A stretch of 17,716 nt of DNA. It comes from an uncultured Collinsella sp. (lineage in GTDB: Bacteria; Actinomycetota; Coriobacteriia; Coriobacteriales; Coriobacteriaceae). Position numbers and translations under genes: made by a program. Shown here piece by piece: positions 1-6,701 of this stretch. The notes under the pieces are model-generated. The model did not search any database. It was not told where the DNA came from and saw only the letters and a program-made list of their open reading frames with translations. Numbering within the stretch: position 1 is the stretch's first letter; the number at the start of each line of letters is the position of its first letter. The stretch is from contig UQMV01000042.1 of assembly GCA_900542315.1 (NCBI GenBank), forward strand, positions 1 through 17,716, given 5' to 3'.

Positions 1-5
1 AAGAG

Positions 6-31
6 AAGAGGCGGGGCATGCCCCGCCTCTT
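6..31 (-). terminator. Intrinsic terminator of the fchA-folD operon
   Basis: Positions 6-31 form a perfect 13-bp palindrome with no separate loop bases; the core is GAGGCGGGGC/GCCCCGCCTC around CATG. Read on the minus strand it begins within the folD stop codon (TAA, 30-32) and is followed by a pyrimidine-rich tail (CTCTT) that runs off the window edge. This fits a Rho-independent terminator placed directly at the end of folD. Confidence 0.7.
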
Positions 32-896
32 ACACCACATCTCTGCGCGCTACCCGCTCCGCCGCCTCAATCACGTGTTTGGCGAGAATTGCGGTGGTCA
101 CAGCCCCCACGCCGCCCGGCACGGGTGTGATGGCGCCAACGATCGGTTCCGCAGCATCAAAATCCACGTCGCCGACCAGTTTTCCGGCAGCCTCGTCCCA
201 ATTAATGCCAACATCGATGATCGTCTGGCCCTCGCGAACCGCATCCGCGCCAATCGTGCGCGCGCGTCCAACCGCGGCAACAACAATGTCGGCAGAACAG
301 CACTCGGCAGCTAGGTCACGCGTATGCGTATGGCACGTCGTCGCCGTGGCATTGCGAGCCGTAAGCATGGCGGCAACGGGACGGCCAATTACCAGCGAGC
401 GACCAACAACGGCAACTTTAGCTCCATCCAGTTCAACGCCGTAATGGTCCAGCAACGCCAACACGGCTTCTGCCGTGCAGGGAGCAAAGCCCTCGCCTCG
501 CCCCGAAAGCGTGGTGAGCAGCGAGGCCGGCGTCATGGAGTCGACGTCCTTGGCGGGATCGAGTGCCGCGGCAACTGTATCCTCCTCAAGCCCAGCGGGC
601 AACGGACGAAACATCAGGCATCCGTGAACAGCGGGGTCGGCATTGATGCCCTCGATAGCCGCCAGCAGCTCATCCTGCGAAACATCGGCAGGCAGCAACA
701 CGCGACGAGCTTCGATGCCCACCTTTTCGCAGCGTTTGAGTGCACCGCGCTCGTAGGACAGGTCGTCCTCGCGCTCGCCCACGCGAACGATGGCCAGCGT
801 CGGCACAACGCCGCGCTCACGCAAAGCCGCGCAGCGAGCAGCGAGCTCCTCAGTCAACGCGCGGGCGACGGGAGCACCCTTCAATAGCTCGGCCAT
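30..896 (-). CDS. folD: Methylenetetrahydrofolate dehydrogenase FolD, with altered cyclohydrolase site
   Basis: FolD-family protein of 288 aa, the usual length. The family oxidises 5,10-methylene-THF to 5,10-methenyl-THF with NAD(P) and normally also hydrolyses that to 10-formyl-THF in the cytoplasm. Visible landmarks are KDVDS (116-120), the Rossmann segment VVGRSLVIGRP (163-173), IIDVGIN (226-232) and PVPGGVG (258-264). In the usual YxxxK motif Tyr48 is present but the Lys position is Ala52 (YERGALK), and the Gln of the QLPLP motif is replaced (MFRPLP, Phe96). Asp119 is kept. The start at 896 is chosen because AGAGGGG precedes it and it follows the fchA stop by 2 bp; an upstream in-frame Met at 962 would overlap fchA. 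Dehydrogenase activity is likely; cyclohydrolase activity is doubtful and may be supplied by FchA. Confidence 0.93.
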   Translation of the reverse strand: MAELLKGAPVARALTEELAARCAALRERGVVPTLAIVRVGEREDDLSYERGALKRCEKVGIEARRVLLPADVSQDELLAAIEGINADPAVHGCLMFRPLPAGLEEDTVAAALDPAKDVDSMTPASLLTTLSGRGEGFAPCTAEAVLALLDHYGVELDGAKVAVVGRSLVIGRPVAAMLTARNATATTCHTHTRDLAAECCSADIVVAAVGRARTIGADAVREGQTIIDVGINWDEAAGKLVGDVDFDAAEPIVGAITPVPGGVGAVTTAILAKHVIEAAERVARRDVV

Positions 897-898
897 GG

Positions 899-1531
899 CT
901 ATCCCCTCTTCCTTGCGGCGTCGGCGGCGCGGCGCGCCAGCGCATCGGCGCGCGGCAGCCACGTATCCAGCAGCTCATCGCACGCCGTCTCGAGCTCCTC
1001 GGCACGCGCCCGGTCTTTCATAGATGTGGTGTTGGCAAAGAGCGTCAGGCTCGCACCCTGCATGGCAGCGCGGCAGAACACGGCGCCGCAGGCCACGTCG
1101 GACAACAGCTGGCGCGAGCCCTTATCGGCCATGTCCTCGAGCAGCGCCAGCGCGCGGCCGCAGGCATCCATGATCCGATACGGTGGCATGGCCGCCACGT
1201 GCAACGCGTCCTGAATCGCCGCAGGTCGAGCTGGGTCCTCGCGCGGAATACCGTACGCAGCGGACACCTGGCCGTACGCACGAACGTCCTCGGCGACCAG
1301 GTCCACAAGTTCCTGCGCCAACTCGTCTGCCTGGGCAAATGCACGCGTCAGGTCATCCGCACGATCGGCAAGCGCGGGATTGGTCGCCCCGTAGCGCGCG
1401 ACCATCCCGCAAAGCGAGGCTCCCAGCGCGCCCACAAAGGCGCTCGCGCTACCGCCGCCGGGAACCGGCTCACGCGCGGCAAGCGCCTCGGCAAACCCGC
1501 GGCAGGTCTTGTCCATCATCTCTTGGCTCAT
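899..1531 (-). CDS. fchA: Cyclodeaminase/cyclohydrolase family protein (FchA-like)
   Basis: Protein of 210 aa of the formiminotransferase-cyclodeaminase C-terminal family (FTCD_C/FchA). The best signature is PVPGGGSASAFVGALGASL near residues 23-41, matching the family's (S/T)PxPGGGS glycine loop followed by helices; the rest is helical, as expected. Characterised members act as formimino-THF cyclodeaminase or methenyl-THF cyclohydrolase. No histidine- or glycine-degradation genes are nearby, and the gene lies 2 bp upstream of folD, so cyclohydrolase in one-carbon metabolism is the better inference. The start at 1531 has AAGGTG about 8 bases upstream; the Met at 1537 is too close to that site. 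It is the first gene of the operon. Confidence 0.88.
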   Translation of the reverse strand: MSQEMMDKTCRGFAEALAAREPVPGGGSASAFVGALGASLCGMVARYGATNPALADRADDLTRAFAQADELAQELVDLVAEDVRAYGQVSAAYGIPREDPARPAAIQDALHVAAMPPYRIMDACGRALALLEDMADKGSRQLLSDVACGAVFCRAAMQGASLTLFANTTSMKDRARAEELETACDELLDTWLPRADALARRAADAARKRG

Positions 1532-1557
1532 ACGCATGCACCTTCAAGTCATATACA

Positions 1558-1583
1558 TCGGTCGGGTGGAAACCGCCGACCGA
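1558..1583 (-). promoter_or_regulatory. Hairpin in the fchA leader
   Basis: TCGGTCGG (1558-1565) and CCGACCGA (1576-1583) form a perfect 8-bp stem with a 10-base loop, 27 bases upstream of the fchA start. No U-tract follows on the minus strand, so it is not a plain terminator. It could be a leader structure or a protein-binding dyad. I could not fit it to a tetrahydrofolate riboswitch. Confidence 0.35.
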
Positions 1584-1692
1584 CCGCATCGATCACATAA
1601 TGGTGCTAAGTCTAGCCCATAAGTACATAAGCGTCAGCGCACCTGGCCATCGCGGATTTCTATGACGAACGATAGGCGTCGGCACCGCAAAC

Positions 1693-1710
1693 ATGGGACA
1701 CATGGCCCAC
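1693..1710 (+). repeat. 18-bp direct repeat, copy 1 (candidate operator)
   Basis: ATGGGACACATGGCCCAC, identical to 2656-2673. Its ends are complementary (TGGG...CCCA), giving an imperfect dyad. It lies 198 bp upstream of the first lipoprotein start. Identity over 18 bases in otherwise diverged upstream regions suggests a regulatory site or a remnant of the duplication. Confidence 0.6.
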
Positions 1711-1766
1711 CTTTCGAGACTTCCGGGCAGCGGCAACTGGGGCATACATTATAGGTAAGGAGCCCT

Positions 1767-1814
1767 ATGTTGGGGCAAGCTCATCACGGCACCGGACGAC
1801 GAATGGAAGAATAA
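1767..1814 (+). CDS. Possible leader peptide upstream of lipoprotein 1
   Basis: A 15-codon frame (MLGQAHHGTGRRMEE) that begins 4 bases after TAAGGAG and ends 94 bases before the lipoprotein gene. The ribosome site is good but its spacing is short and the peptide has no recognisable function. It may be a translated leader or chance. Confidence 0.25.
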   Translation: MLGQAHHGTGRRMEE

Positions 1815-1908
1815 CCGCACAGTAAACAAAGACATCATGGACATGCGTAACCGCCGCCCCAGCGATCCGCGGCACACGATGTCCCTGGCAGACAAGGAGG
1901 ACGCCACC

Positions 1909-2505
1909 ATGAAGAAAAAGACCCTATCGATCCTTTCCCTTTGCATCGCCCTCTTTGCCGCGTTTGCCCTTGTCGGCTGCGGCGGGAGCGCATCGGGCGG
2001 CGGCAGCGTCCCCAAGAGTGAGAGCAAGGAAAAGGTCCCCGTCGCCAAGAAGACCGACTTTATCTGGTTTAAGGTCGAGATGCCCGAGAGCGTTGGCGTG
2101 AGCGACTCCGCCGGCAAGAACGCCGACAGGGTCCAGCTCACCTTCCCCGAGAACGAGAACACCACGGTTGACCGCTTCATACCTGTTTGGGAAGAGAAGA
2201 TGACGGCAGAAGAGGCTCTTGCCGATGAAGGTCGAAAGAGCAGCATGTTCCAGTGGGAAGTTGGCGACCCCGTCGAGTACAACGGCAGGACATGGCTCAC
2301 CGGAACGTGCAAGGACAACCGCGGCACCCATACCTATCTCTTTACCGACGTTGAGCCGGGAAGCGTCTGCGTTCTCATCGCGAACTTCGACCTGCACAAG
2401 AAAGAAGCCGAGGCGCTTCTCAACTCCATCGAGTTCCCCGACGACATGAAGAAAGCAGTTGACGAGGCACGTGAAGTCGAGATTTCGAGCATCGAGATCA
2501 AGTAA
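1909..2505 (+). CDS. Predicted lipoprotein, paralogue of the next gene
   Basis: A 198-aa secreted protein with a clear lipoprotein signal: MKKK basic start, hydrophobic stretch to about residue 22, and lipobox LVGC with acylated Cys24. A Gly/Ser-rich linker follows, then a globular domain of about 155 residues containing TDFIWFKVE, DRFIP, YNGRTW and a C-terminal helix ending SSIEIK. I do not recognise a named family. The start is set by AAGGAGG 8 bases upstream (1894-1900) and by the signal peptide; in-frame Mets upstream (1837) would bury the signal. It is clearly homologous to the neighbour at 2747, so this is a tandem duplication. The mature protein should sit on the outer face of the membrane; its ligand is unknown. 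Confidence 0.85.
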   Translation: MKKKTLSILSLCIALFAAFALVGCGGSASGGGSVPKSESKEKVPVAKKTDFIWFKVEMPESVGVSDSAGKNADRVQLTFPENENTTVDRFIPVWEEKMTAEEALADEGRKSSMFQWEVGDPVEYNGRTWLTGTCKDNRGTHTYLFTDVEPGSVCVLIANFDLHKKEAEALLNSIEFPDDMKKAVDEAREVEISSIEIK

Positions 2506-2518
2506 CGGGGCACCCGTA

Positions 2519-2546
2519 CGCGCCTACGCGAACCCGCGTAGGCGCG
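2519..2546. repeat. Inverted repeat after lipoprotein 1
   Basis: A 12-bp perfect stem (2519-2530 with 2535-2546, core GCGCCTACGCG) and a 4-base loop AACC, 13 bp after the stop codon. No T-run follows; CCCCATTAAAA comes next. It probably stabilises the mRNA 3' end or acts together with the terminator just downstream. Confidence 0.55.
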
Positions 2547-2574
2547 CCCCATTAAAACAACGGGCGCCCAACCC

Positions 2575-2609
2575 GGGGAGAGCCGACAGCACCGGCCCTC
2601 CCCTCTTTT
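2575..2609 (+). terminator. Intrinsic terminator of lipoprotein 1
   Basis: GGGGAG-A-GCCG (2575-2585) pairs with CGGC-C-CTCCCC (2593-2603) with one A/C mismatch and a 7-base loop, followed by TCTTTT. This is a typical Rho-independent terminator. Confidence 0.7.
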
Positions 2610-2655
2610 GGACCCGTGCATATTGCCACTTAACGGCGCAAATCCGGCCCTCAGA

Positions 2656-2673
2656 ATGGGACACATGGCCCAC
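2656..2673 (+). repeat. 18-bp direct repeat, copy 2 (candidate operator)
   Basis: Identical to 1693-1710. Here it lies 73 bp upstream of the second lipoprotein start and 41 bp upstream of the short leader frame. Confidence 0.6.
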
Positions 2674-2714
2674 CCGAAGGAGCCGTCCACGCGTACAGTA
2701 AAGGGAGGTAACCC

Positions 2715-2750
2715 ATGGACGATTACAGATCGAGGAGGACACGACCATGA
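2715..2750 (+). CDS. Possible coupled leader peptide of lipoprotein 2
   Basis: An 11-codon frame (MDDYRSRRTRP) with a strong site AAGGGAGGT ahead of its ATG. Its TGA stop (2748-2750) overlaps the lipoprotein ATG (2747-2749) as ATGA. That arrangement fits translational coupling. The same ATGGAC start sits before lipoprotein 1, but there it is in frame with the lipoprotein and lacks a good ribosome site. Confidence 0.35.
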   Translation: MDDYRSRRTRP

Positions 2751-3340
2751 AAAAGAAGGCCTTTGCGATTCTCACCCTCTGCATCAGTCTCTTTGCCGCG
2801 GTTGCCTTGGTGGGTTGCGGTGGCAGCGGCGGCGCTACCGGCAGCGGCGGTGGCGGTGGAGCGGAAAAGCCAGCCGTGGATATGAGGACTGACTTCATTT
2901 GGTTTAAAGTCGAGGTGCCCGAGGGCGTCGAAATCACGGACGTTGCAGGCGATACCGCCGACAGGGCCCAGTTTAAGTTCACCGAGAGCGAGCATGCCAG
3001 TGACCGCTTCATCCCCGTCTTCGATCCTGACAAGAACGCCGATGAACTGTTCGACTACGAGGCAAAGTGGAAGACCAACTCCGGATGGACCGAGAGCGAT
3101 CCCGTTAAGTACAACGGCAAGACCTGGCGCAGCGCCTACTTTACGCACTCGGGCGGCGTGACGACCGAGTACTTCACCGACGTTGACGGTGGCAGCGTGT
3201 ATGTGCGTATCGACAACGTCGAGGAACACAAGGACGCCGTCGAGACCATGATGAAGTCTCTGGAGTTTGCCGACGACATCGCCGAGGCCAAGACCGAGGC
3301 CATGGACGTCAAGCTCGACGATATCGAGATCAAGCGCTAA
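2747..3340 (+). CDS. Predicted lipoprotein, paralogue of the preceding gene
   Basis: A 197-aa lipoprotein: MKKK start, hydrophobic core, lipobox LVGC with Cys24, then a linker very rich in Gly and Ser (about residues 25-39). The globular part shares TDFIWFKVE, DRFIPV, YNGKTW, the Y/L-FTDV-GSV segment and the D-IEIK C-terminus with the protein at 1909-2505. Conservation is strongest in the signal and these motifs, and weak in the middle, so the copies have diverged for some time. GAGGAGG lies 8 bases before the ATG. Family and ligand are not recognised; an envelope-associated binding or sensing role is only a guess. Confidence 0.85.
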   Translation: MKKKAFAILTLCISLFAAVALVGCGGSGGATGSGGGGGAEKPAVDMRTDFIWFKVEVPEGVEITDVAGDTADRAQFKFTESEHASDRFIPVFDPDKNADELFDYEAKWKTNSGWTESDPVKYNGKTWRSAYFTHSGGVTTEYFTDVDGGSVYVRIDNVEEHKDAVETMMKSLEFADDIAEAKTEAMDVKLDDIEIKR

Positions 3341-3644
3341 GCGACTGGCGAGTGCAGCGGGAAACACGGGCGCAGTGCTAACAAGCGGCGGTGCCCCAGC
3401 GCTTCGTATTAAGGGAGGACCGGCTCGCCGGCCCTCCCTTTCTTATGCCGATAGCCGGCGAACGCGAGGGTGCCGGGCGGCAAAACCACCCCCAGCGCGG
3501 TAGCAGCACAAATAGACAAGCGCCCCAACGCGCCCGCCCGCCGATTTATAGCGCCGCGCAGACAATTAAGCCAACACGTTTAGACATCCGGGCAGTATAG
3601 TGAACAAAATGAGTGCATAACCGCACCCTGCGAACGGAGGAGTT
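3341..3644 (+). other. Intergenic region, lipoprotein 2 / phospholipase
   Basis: About 304 bp. It contains the terminator at 3411-3443 and, just before the phospholipase gene, a TATAGT sequence (3596-3601) that could be a -10 box, without a convincing -35 box. The GGAGGAG ribosome site is at 3636-3642. I see nothing else in it. Confidence 0.6.
3411..3443 (+). terminator. Intrinsic terminator of lipoprotein 2
   Basis: AAGGGAGG (3411-3418) pairs with CCTCCCTT (3433-3440), with an inner CCGGC/GCCGG stem (3420-3431) and a single A/C mismatch, followed by TTCTT. It closes the second lipoprotein gene. Confidence 0.75.
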
Positions 3645-6110
3645 ATGACCGAACACCACGCCATCAGCCGTCGAGCATTCACGTTGGGCCTAGGACTCGC
3701 AGCATTGTCGCCATTTGTAAGCCTGCCCGAAACCGCGGGATTGGGCCTTCCCGTGCGCGCGGCATTTGCAGAAGACACGCCCACATCGGCGGCCACCCTC
3801 GACAAGTTCGTCATTCGCCTTCGCCCCGCGGGCTATTTTCGCACCGCGAGCGTCAACGAAGACGGCAACGTCATCGGCAACGTCTGCCACCTGTTTAATG
3901 ACGGCACGTCCAGCAAACTCATCCTTGAGCACGTAGAGACCGATACAGATAATACAAATTGGTATGCCATCCGCACCCTGCTCAATTTCGAAGAGCACAA
4001 GAAGACGGGCTACAGCATTTGGTCGGTCGATGGCGACTCGGACAAAGATGGAAAGGTCATCCACGTATGGAGTGGCGAGCATGACGGCAAGCCCAGCCGC
4101 TCTTTTGCGTTCGACCGCCAGCAAAACGGAACCTACATCATCCGAGACCGCACAAACGAGAAAAAAGACATTAATTACCTGGCCATAGAAAAGGACGGCA
4201 AAGACCAAGACAACAACAAGATCTGCCACAAGAGAAAGAGCATTCCGTGGGAGCTCGAACTTGTCGGTTACGACAAGGGCGAGATCAATACCACGGTTAG
4301 AAGTATCGACTGGATCACGTATAGCAGCTACGTCGACGGACCATGCTGGATGAAATACGTCGACGGCAACAAATACCTCGACGAGCTGAGCATCCCGGGC
4401 ACGCATGATTCAAGCACCTGCAGCGTCGACAACGACACCGAGCCCCAAACCTCGCTTGCAAAGTGCCAGCAGGATTACATCCCCACGCAGCTGCTCGAAG
4501 GCATTCGCTATTTTGATATCCGACTTGGAAAGAACAACGAGAACGGCGACCCCGGCATCGACCATGGAATATGCTACCTGCTCAAAAAAGACGGGGGCTT
4601 TATACATCTCTCCGATGTCATCGGTTACTTCAAAACATTTTTGAACGAAAACCCGTCAGAAGCGCTCATCATGCTGGTGTCACGAGGCAACGACGAAGCC
4701 ACCGACGACAGTGTTACGACGGCTTTCGCCAATGTTATGGACAATAACTCCGATCTGTTCTATACGTCGAGCCATGTCCCCACACTGAACGAGGTGCGCG
4801 GAAAGATCGTCCTGCTGCGTCGATTTAAACTCGCCGGCGACAGTGTAGACGGCCACACGTGGGGCCTCGACCTCACCGAATGGGACGACAAAATCAAGGC
4901 GCATTCCGGAAAGTCCATGTGCCTCGTGAAATACGAGCAAGGCTTTGAGGCTGCGGGCAATACGGGCGACAAAGAGCCCTATAGCACAGCGGTATATGCC
5001 CAAGACCATTACAGCTGCACGGGATCCAGTAAGATCGACTGGGTCGATATGGCCCTGAAGGCGGCGGCCGAGTTCGAGCCCAGCACCGTAGATATCACTG
5101 CCGCGGACGGGACAACGGTGCAGGCAACGGAGCGCTGCTGGTTTATTAACTACACTAGCTGCACGCAAAACAACCCTTTTACCGCAGCGCGAGTGGTCGA
5201 CGAGCACCTGTACAAGAGCTCGTATATAAACAATACCGGAGTTGAGGGCACAAAAGAGAACTGCCGTAAGCGCATTGGCATCATTGCGTCCGACTTTGTT
5301 GATGCCGCACTGGCCCGGAGCATCTACCAGCGCAATTACGATACGCAGCACAAGCAGACAGCTTCGTGCTACCTCCCAGCCCGCATGCACATGACATATG
5401 GCGACTCGCTGAGCGACGCCTCGCTCCAGGACGGCAAGACCGTTGGCGAGGGTCATTTCCGCCTCGTCGACAGCAGCAACGTACTCAACGTGGCGGCTTC
5501 GGGCCATGCGTTTGCCATCGAATATGTGGATGTCGACGCCTTGGGCAACGAGACCGTTACGGAGCTGCGGGGCTCCGTGCCCATCGATATCGATCCACGC
5601 GCGCTGACGCCCCATTTTGAGGGACTCGAAGGCCTTAAGGCCGGCGAAGACGTGCGCGCCAAGATTGCGGCATCACTCGAGGGCAAGCTCGAAACCGATG
5701 CCTGCACGGCCCAGCTCGAGTTTGTGCACGACGCGAACGGCGCTCCGGGCACGGCAATGGCCGAGGGCGAAACATTTGCCGCAGGGACGTACTGGGTGCG
5801 CGCGAAAAGCCTTTTGGGCGACGCGGCACAGAACTACACGCTCGCCAGCGATGGAGCCGCAAGCTTTACCGTAGCGGCCTCGGGCAGTGCAGGCGGCGCC
5901 GGCACCGGCAGCGGCACGGGTTCCAACGCAGGCAGCGCTGATAAGAACGGTAAGGGCAACAAGGGCAAGGGCTCGGGCGGAAAGCTCGCCGACACGGGCG
6001 ACGGCTCTGGCGTTGCCGCCGGGCTCGCTGCCGCCGCCGTGGCGACAACGGTCGCAGGCGCAGCAATGCTTGCCAGTGATCGCGAAGACAGCGAAGGCGC
6101 TAGCGAATAG
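3645..6110 (+). CDS. Secreted, wall-anchored PI-PLC X domain protein
   Basis: An 821-aa surface protein. Residues 1-42 are a twin-arginine signal (SRRAF, then a hydrophobic stretch ending AFA). About 52-210 resembles a ricin-type beta-trefoil (GTYIIRDR, YLAIEKDGKDQDNNKI, WEL). About 235-590 is a phosphatidylinositol-specific phospholipase C X-type domain with LSIPGTHDSST (His254, Asp255), GIRYFDIRLG (Asp291, Arg293) and IDHGICY (His307), matching the two catalytic His and the Arg of bacterial PI-PLCs. About 600-760 looks like Ig-like or MBG-type modules. The C-terminus has a Gly/Ser linker, KLADTGDG (a LAxTG sortase signal), a hydrophobic helix and a charged tail. ACGGAGGAG precedes the ATG. 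It should cleave phosphoinositide or GPI-type head groups outside the cell; the substrate is unproven. Confidence 0.88.
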   Translation: MTEHHAISRRAFTLGLGLAALSPFVSLPETAGLGLPVRAAFAEDTPTSAATLDKFVIRLRPAGYFRTASVNEDGNVIGNVCHLFNDGTSSKLILEHVETDTDNTNWYAIRTLLNFEEHKKTGYSIWSVDGDSDKDGKVIHVWSGEHDGKPSRSFAFDRQQNGTYIIRDRTNEKKDINYLAIEKDGKDQDNNKICHKRKSIPWELELVGYDKGEINTTVRSIDWITYSSYVDGPCWMKYVDGNKYLDELSIPGTHDSSTCSVDNDTEPQTSLAKCQQDYIPTQLLEGIRYFDIRLGKNNENGDPGIDHGICYLLKKDGGFIHLSDVIGYFKTFLNENPSEALIMLVSRGNDEATDDSVTTAFANVMDNNSDLFYTSSHVPTLNEVRGKIVLLRRFKLAGDSVDGHTWGLDLTEWDDKIKAHSGKSMCLVKYEQGFEAAGNTGDKEPYSTAVYAQDHYSCTGSSKIDWVDMALKAAAEFEPSTVDITAADGTTVQATERCWFINYTSCTQNNPFTAARVVDEHLYKSSYINNTGVEGTKENCRKRIGIIASDFVDAALARSIYQRNYDTQHKQTASCYLPARMHMTYGDSLSDASLQDGKTVGEGHFRLVDSSNVLNVAASGHAFAIEYVDVDALGNETVTELRGSVPIDIDPRALTPHFEGLEGLKAGEDVRAKIAASLEGKLETDACTAQLEFVHDANGAPGTAMAEGETFAAGTYWVRAKSLLGDAAQNYTLASDGAASFTVAASGSAGGAGTGSGTGSNAGSADKNGKGNKGKGSGGKLADTGDGSGVAAGLAAAAVATTVAGAAMLASDREDSEGASE

Positions 6111-6139
6111 GCAAGCCGGCCTTTTAGACACATCGACTC

Positions 6140-6179
6140 AATCGGGGGCGCAGAACACCGTTCTGTGCCCCCGATTTTT
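6140..6179 (+). terminator. Intrinsic terminator of the phospholipase gene
   Basis: ATCGGGGGCGCAGAAC (6141-6156) pairs with GTTCTGTGCCCCCGAT (6160-6175) with one G-U pair and a 3-base loop, followed by TTTT. It is strong on the plus strand; on the minus strand the tail is not U-rich, though the stem may also mark the end of the small gene at 6205. Confidence 0.85.
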
Positions 6180-6204
6180 ACCTTGGCCCGAACGCCGCTA
6201 TCGG

Positions 6205-6474
6205 CTACATCACCATGTTCAGCGCGTTCACAAATTCCTGGGCCTGGGAGCGGCTGCTCAGGCTAAAGACACAGGCAGTCAACAGCCTGTTACGTAGGAA
6301 AACGTCGCGGCCCTTGATCCTGCTGACCCCCGTGATGTCCTTAAGGTAGACAATCTCGGTGTGCTTGCCGCCAAAAGTGCCCTTCTTGAGTACCTCAATG
6401 CGGTTAGGGTAGATCTTGACGTCTTTAAACCTACCCGAACCTTTGTCCTGGAACAGCAGCGTGTTGTTGTCCAT
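6205..6474 (-). CDS. Small PH-domain-like protein
   Basis: An 89-aa soluble protein with a beta-strand pattern (FKDVKIYPNRIEVLKKG, then IVYLKDITGVSRIK) followed by a C-terminal amphipathic helix (SRSQAQEFVNALNMV). This resembles small bacterial PH-like domains that read strand after strand and end in one helix. The function is unknown. The start at 6474 is preferred because GGGAG lies 9 bases upstream; alternatives are ATG at 6513 and GTG at 6519, neither with a convincing ribosome site. It has no close operon partner. Confidence 0.7.
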   Translation of the reverse strand: MDNNTLLFQDKGSGRFKDVKIYPNRIEVLKKGTFGGKHTEIVYLKDITGVSRIKGRDVFLRNRLLTACVFSLSSRSQAQEFVNALNMVM

Positions 6475-6620
6475 ACGCGTCACTCCCGTGGGGTTCGCTA
6501 AAACTGCCTCCATGGTCACATTTTAGTCACTCGGGAATCCTGCACGAAGGCGCTAGGCGACATTGGAATTCGAGTCCGCGCGAAGATCTTTAATGAAGTG
6601 CCCAGCACTTCCCCGCAACA

Positions 6621-6660
6621 CAAAAACGGGGCAGTCCGCACTTCTGCGGACTGCCCCGTT
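6621..6660 (-). terminator. Intrinsic terminator of the zinc-ribbon gene
   Basis: A perfect 16-bp stem: 6625-6640 pairs with 6645-6660 around a 4-base loop. On the minus strand it is followed by TTTTTG (6621-6626), 41 bp after the zinc-ribbon gene stop. Confidence 0.9.
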
Positions 6661-6701
6661 CCTCTAACTATCGCATCGCAGCGCCAACCGGCTGCGCTTC
6701 C

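Larger units (their letters stand above)
1532..1908. other. Divergent intergenic region, fchA / lipoprotein 1
   Basis: About 377 bp without a large gene. It holds the fchA leader hairpin (1558-1583), an 18-bp motif also found upstream of the second lipoprotein (1693-1710), an AT-rich patch near 1745-1755 that could be a plus-strand -10 region, and a 15-codon reading frame with an SD-like sequence (1767-1814). ACAGTAAA at 1819-1826, ahead of ATGGAC at 1837, is also shared with the region before the second lipoprotein. Confidence 0.6.

Noticed and set aside
740..1600. A 286-codon plus-strand frame across folD/fchA
   Set aside because: It spans two genuine minus-strand genes and their leader and shows only Arg/His-rich noise.
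1532..1640. Tetrahydrofolate riboswitch ahead of fchA-folD
   Set aside because: Only one 8-bp hairpin is visible; I could not place the conserved core or pseudoknot of known THF riboswitches.
1837..1908. N-terminal extension of lipoprotein 1 from ATG 1837
   Set aside because: It would place 24 polar residues before the lipoprotein signal, and AAGGAGG sits correctly for the ATG at 1909.
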